Source of the DNA: Desulfosarcina alkanivorans
Lineage (GTDB): Bacteria > Desulfobacterota > Desulfobacteria > Desulfobacterales > Desulfosarcinaceae
Assembly (NCBI RefSeq): GCF_009688945.1
Contig: NZ_AP021874.1
Coordinates: 5,022,001-5,086,000 of the forward strand
Reading direction: 5' to 3'
Length of the DNA stretch: 64,000 nt
Positions within the stretch are counted from its first letter, which is position 1. The number at the start of each line of letters is the position of its first letter. Shown one piece after another: positions 62,962-64,000 of this stretch. A program made the position numbers and the translations under genes. The notes beneath the pieces are model-generated. The model was not told the DNA's origin. It did no database searches and worked only from the letters and a program-made list of their open reading frames with translations.

Positions 62962-64000
62962 ATGACGATGCCTTTTTTATCCATTGACCAGCTTGAGCAG
63001 GGAATGATCCTGGCGGCCGACGTGACGGATACCAACGGTCGCCTTTTACTGTCCAGAGGGCAGCCCATCGCCTCCAAGCACCTGAATATTTTTAAAATGT
63101 GGGGTGTTCCCGAAGTGCAGATACAGCATGCCGAAGGGGGCGATCCGGAGGCGGGGCCGACGGTGGATCCGGAGGCGCTGCGGCGGGTGGCCCAGGCACT
63201 TCAACCTGTATTTGCCGACAACGACCTCGCCCATCCGGCCGTTGCCGAGATTTTTCGTCAGGCGGTGATACACCGGAGTCGGCGACCCGTCGACCCCAAG
63301 CCGGACAGGTGGGCTGCACCGGCCGGCGAGGCCCCTTCACCCGCCGCCGGCCGGGACCTGCGTAAAAAAATCCGCAACCGGGACATCAAACTGCCCGAAG
63401 TGCCATCCCTTATTTTCACCCTCAACGATACCATTGCCGATCCCTTTTCATCGGCCGATGATATCGCCCAGGTGATCAGCAAGAGCCCCGGCCTGTCCGC
63501 TCTGCTGCTGAGGATCGTCAACAGTGCGTTCTATGGCTTTCCTTCACGGATCGACAGCGTTACCCGTGCCGTTACCATCATCGGGTCCAAAGAGGTCTCG
63601 GCCCTGGCCGTGGGCATTACCACCATGGAGATTTTCAAGGACATCCCCAAAGCGGTGTTCGACATGCAGGCCTTCACCCACCACAGCCTGGCCTGCGGGG
63701 TGCTGGCCCGCATCCTGGCGGCCGGGGGAAACATCCGAAATACCGAGCAGCTGTTCGTATCGGGATTGCTCCACGACATCGGCAGGATGGTGATTTTCAA
63801 ATATTTTCCCGGGCAGGCCGGTCTGATGATGTCAGGTGCGTCCCCTGGCAAGTCCTCTCTTTACGATATGGAAAAGGCCGTCCTGGGATTTCGGCACACC
63901 GACCTCGCTGCAGATCTTTTTGAAAAATGGAAATTTCCCGTGGCCCTGAGTCAGAACGTGGTTTGTCATCATCGGCCGCTGGCGGCTCAGGACCCGGCAA
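62962..64000 (+). CDS. HDOD-domain signalling protein (runs off the window)
   Basis: From ATG 62962 the frame is open to the end of the window (346 codons visible). An N-terminal domain of about 60 residues (LEQGMILAADVTDTNGRLLL) precedes a variable linker, then an HDOD domain (about 140 onward; LPEVPSLIFTLNDTIADPF, AFYGFPSRIDSVTRAVTIIG, GLLHDIGRMVIFKYFP). The domain resembles HD phosphohydrolases but is usually non-catalytic and regulatory. The C-terminus lies outside the window. The ribosome site is not clear. Confidence 0.85.
   Translation, partial: MTMPFLSIDQLEQGMILAADVTDTNGRLLLSRGQPIASKHLNIFKMWGVPEVQIQHAEGGDPEAGPTVDPEALRRVAQALQPVFADNDLAHPAVAEIFRQAVIHRSRRPVDPKPDRWAAPAGEAPSPAAGRDLRKKIRNRDIKLPEVPSLIFTLNDTIADPFSSADDIAQVISKSPGLSALLLRIVNSAFYGFPSRIDSVTRAVTIIGSKEVSALAVGITTMEIFKDIPKAVFDMQAFTHHSLACGVLARILAAGGNIRNTEQLFVSGLLHDIGRMVIFKYFPGQAGLMMSGASPGKSSLYDMEKAVLGFRHTDLAADLFEKWKFPVALSQNVVCHHRPLAAQDPA

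Overview
The window looks like chromosomal DNA of a GC-rich anaerobic Desulfobacterota (deltaproteobacterial) sulfate reducer of the Desulfosarcina/Desulfobacteraceae type. This is inferred from gene content, not from a marker gene. Pointers are an NfnAB-type electron-bifurcating transhydrogenase, a short cobalamin-independent methionine synthase core, a TrpB2-type tryptophan synthase, an in-frame-UGA selenoprotein, PAS-rich sensor kinases, many UspA proteins, and a branched-chain ABC transporter operon carrying its own acyl-CoA ligase. I see no prophage, insertion sequence, CRISPR array, tRNA or rRNA gene.

Layout. 1-500 (+) is the end of a metallo-beta-lactamase-fold gene. 516-10164 (-) is one long operon: livG, long-chain acyl-CoA ligase, livH, livM, livK, livF, uspA, a second adenylate-forming ligase and an iron-sulfur-flavoprotein-like reductase. 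Both genes at the left edge carry an apparent single-base frameshift in a G run. 10531-13070 (-) holds a GAF-PAS-LuxR regulator, a LOG-family protein and a 72-residue glutaredoxin-like selenoprotein read through an in-frame TGA. 13303-17285 (+) runs ptsH, ptsI, smpB, a DUF2062 protein and rsmA. 17361-24922 is a mixed block: trmO, a DUF533/TerB protein, a GYF_2-AIM24 protein, an eight-repeat secreted protein, a YheT-type hydrolase, and trpB2 with a cysteine-rich partner. 25061-30006 (-) is a NarL-type two-component pair and a cNMP-CBS-nucleotidyltransferase protein. 30478-40107 carries recQ with an N-terminal zinc ribbon, tatA, a zinc-binding unknown, core metE, a MoxR/vWA pair, tatD and nfnAB. 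40307-43948 is mostly small unknowns plus an EamA transporter.

44490-53848 (+) is a stress-signalling block: a NhaD-like antiporter, two tandem UspA proteins, a 1599-residue histidine kinase with six 151-residue PAS repeats at an exact 453-bp spacing, a lone receiver and a cytidylate-kinase-like protein, closed by a clear terminator. 54096-57680 is panC, metK and sahH. 57876-59170 (-) encodes a lipoprotein and an exported protein, divergent from a three-gene Mla-type lipid transport operon (59282-61822) whose ATPase subunit has lost its catalytic motifs. The window ends with an ADP-ribosylglycohydrolase and the start of an HDOD protein.

How the genes connect. Core MetE, MetK and SahH would cover synthesis of methionine, S-adenosylmethionine and hydrolysis of S-adenosylhomocysteine. 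NfnAB links NADPH, NADH and ferredoxin pools. The liv operon pairs uptake with CoA activation. The most notable items are the selenoprotein, the PAS-repeat kinase and its neighbours, and the catalytically degenerate Mla ATPase.
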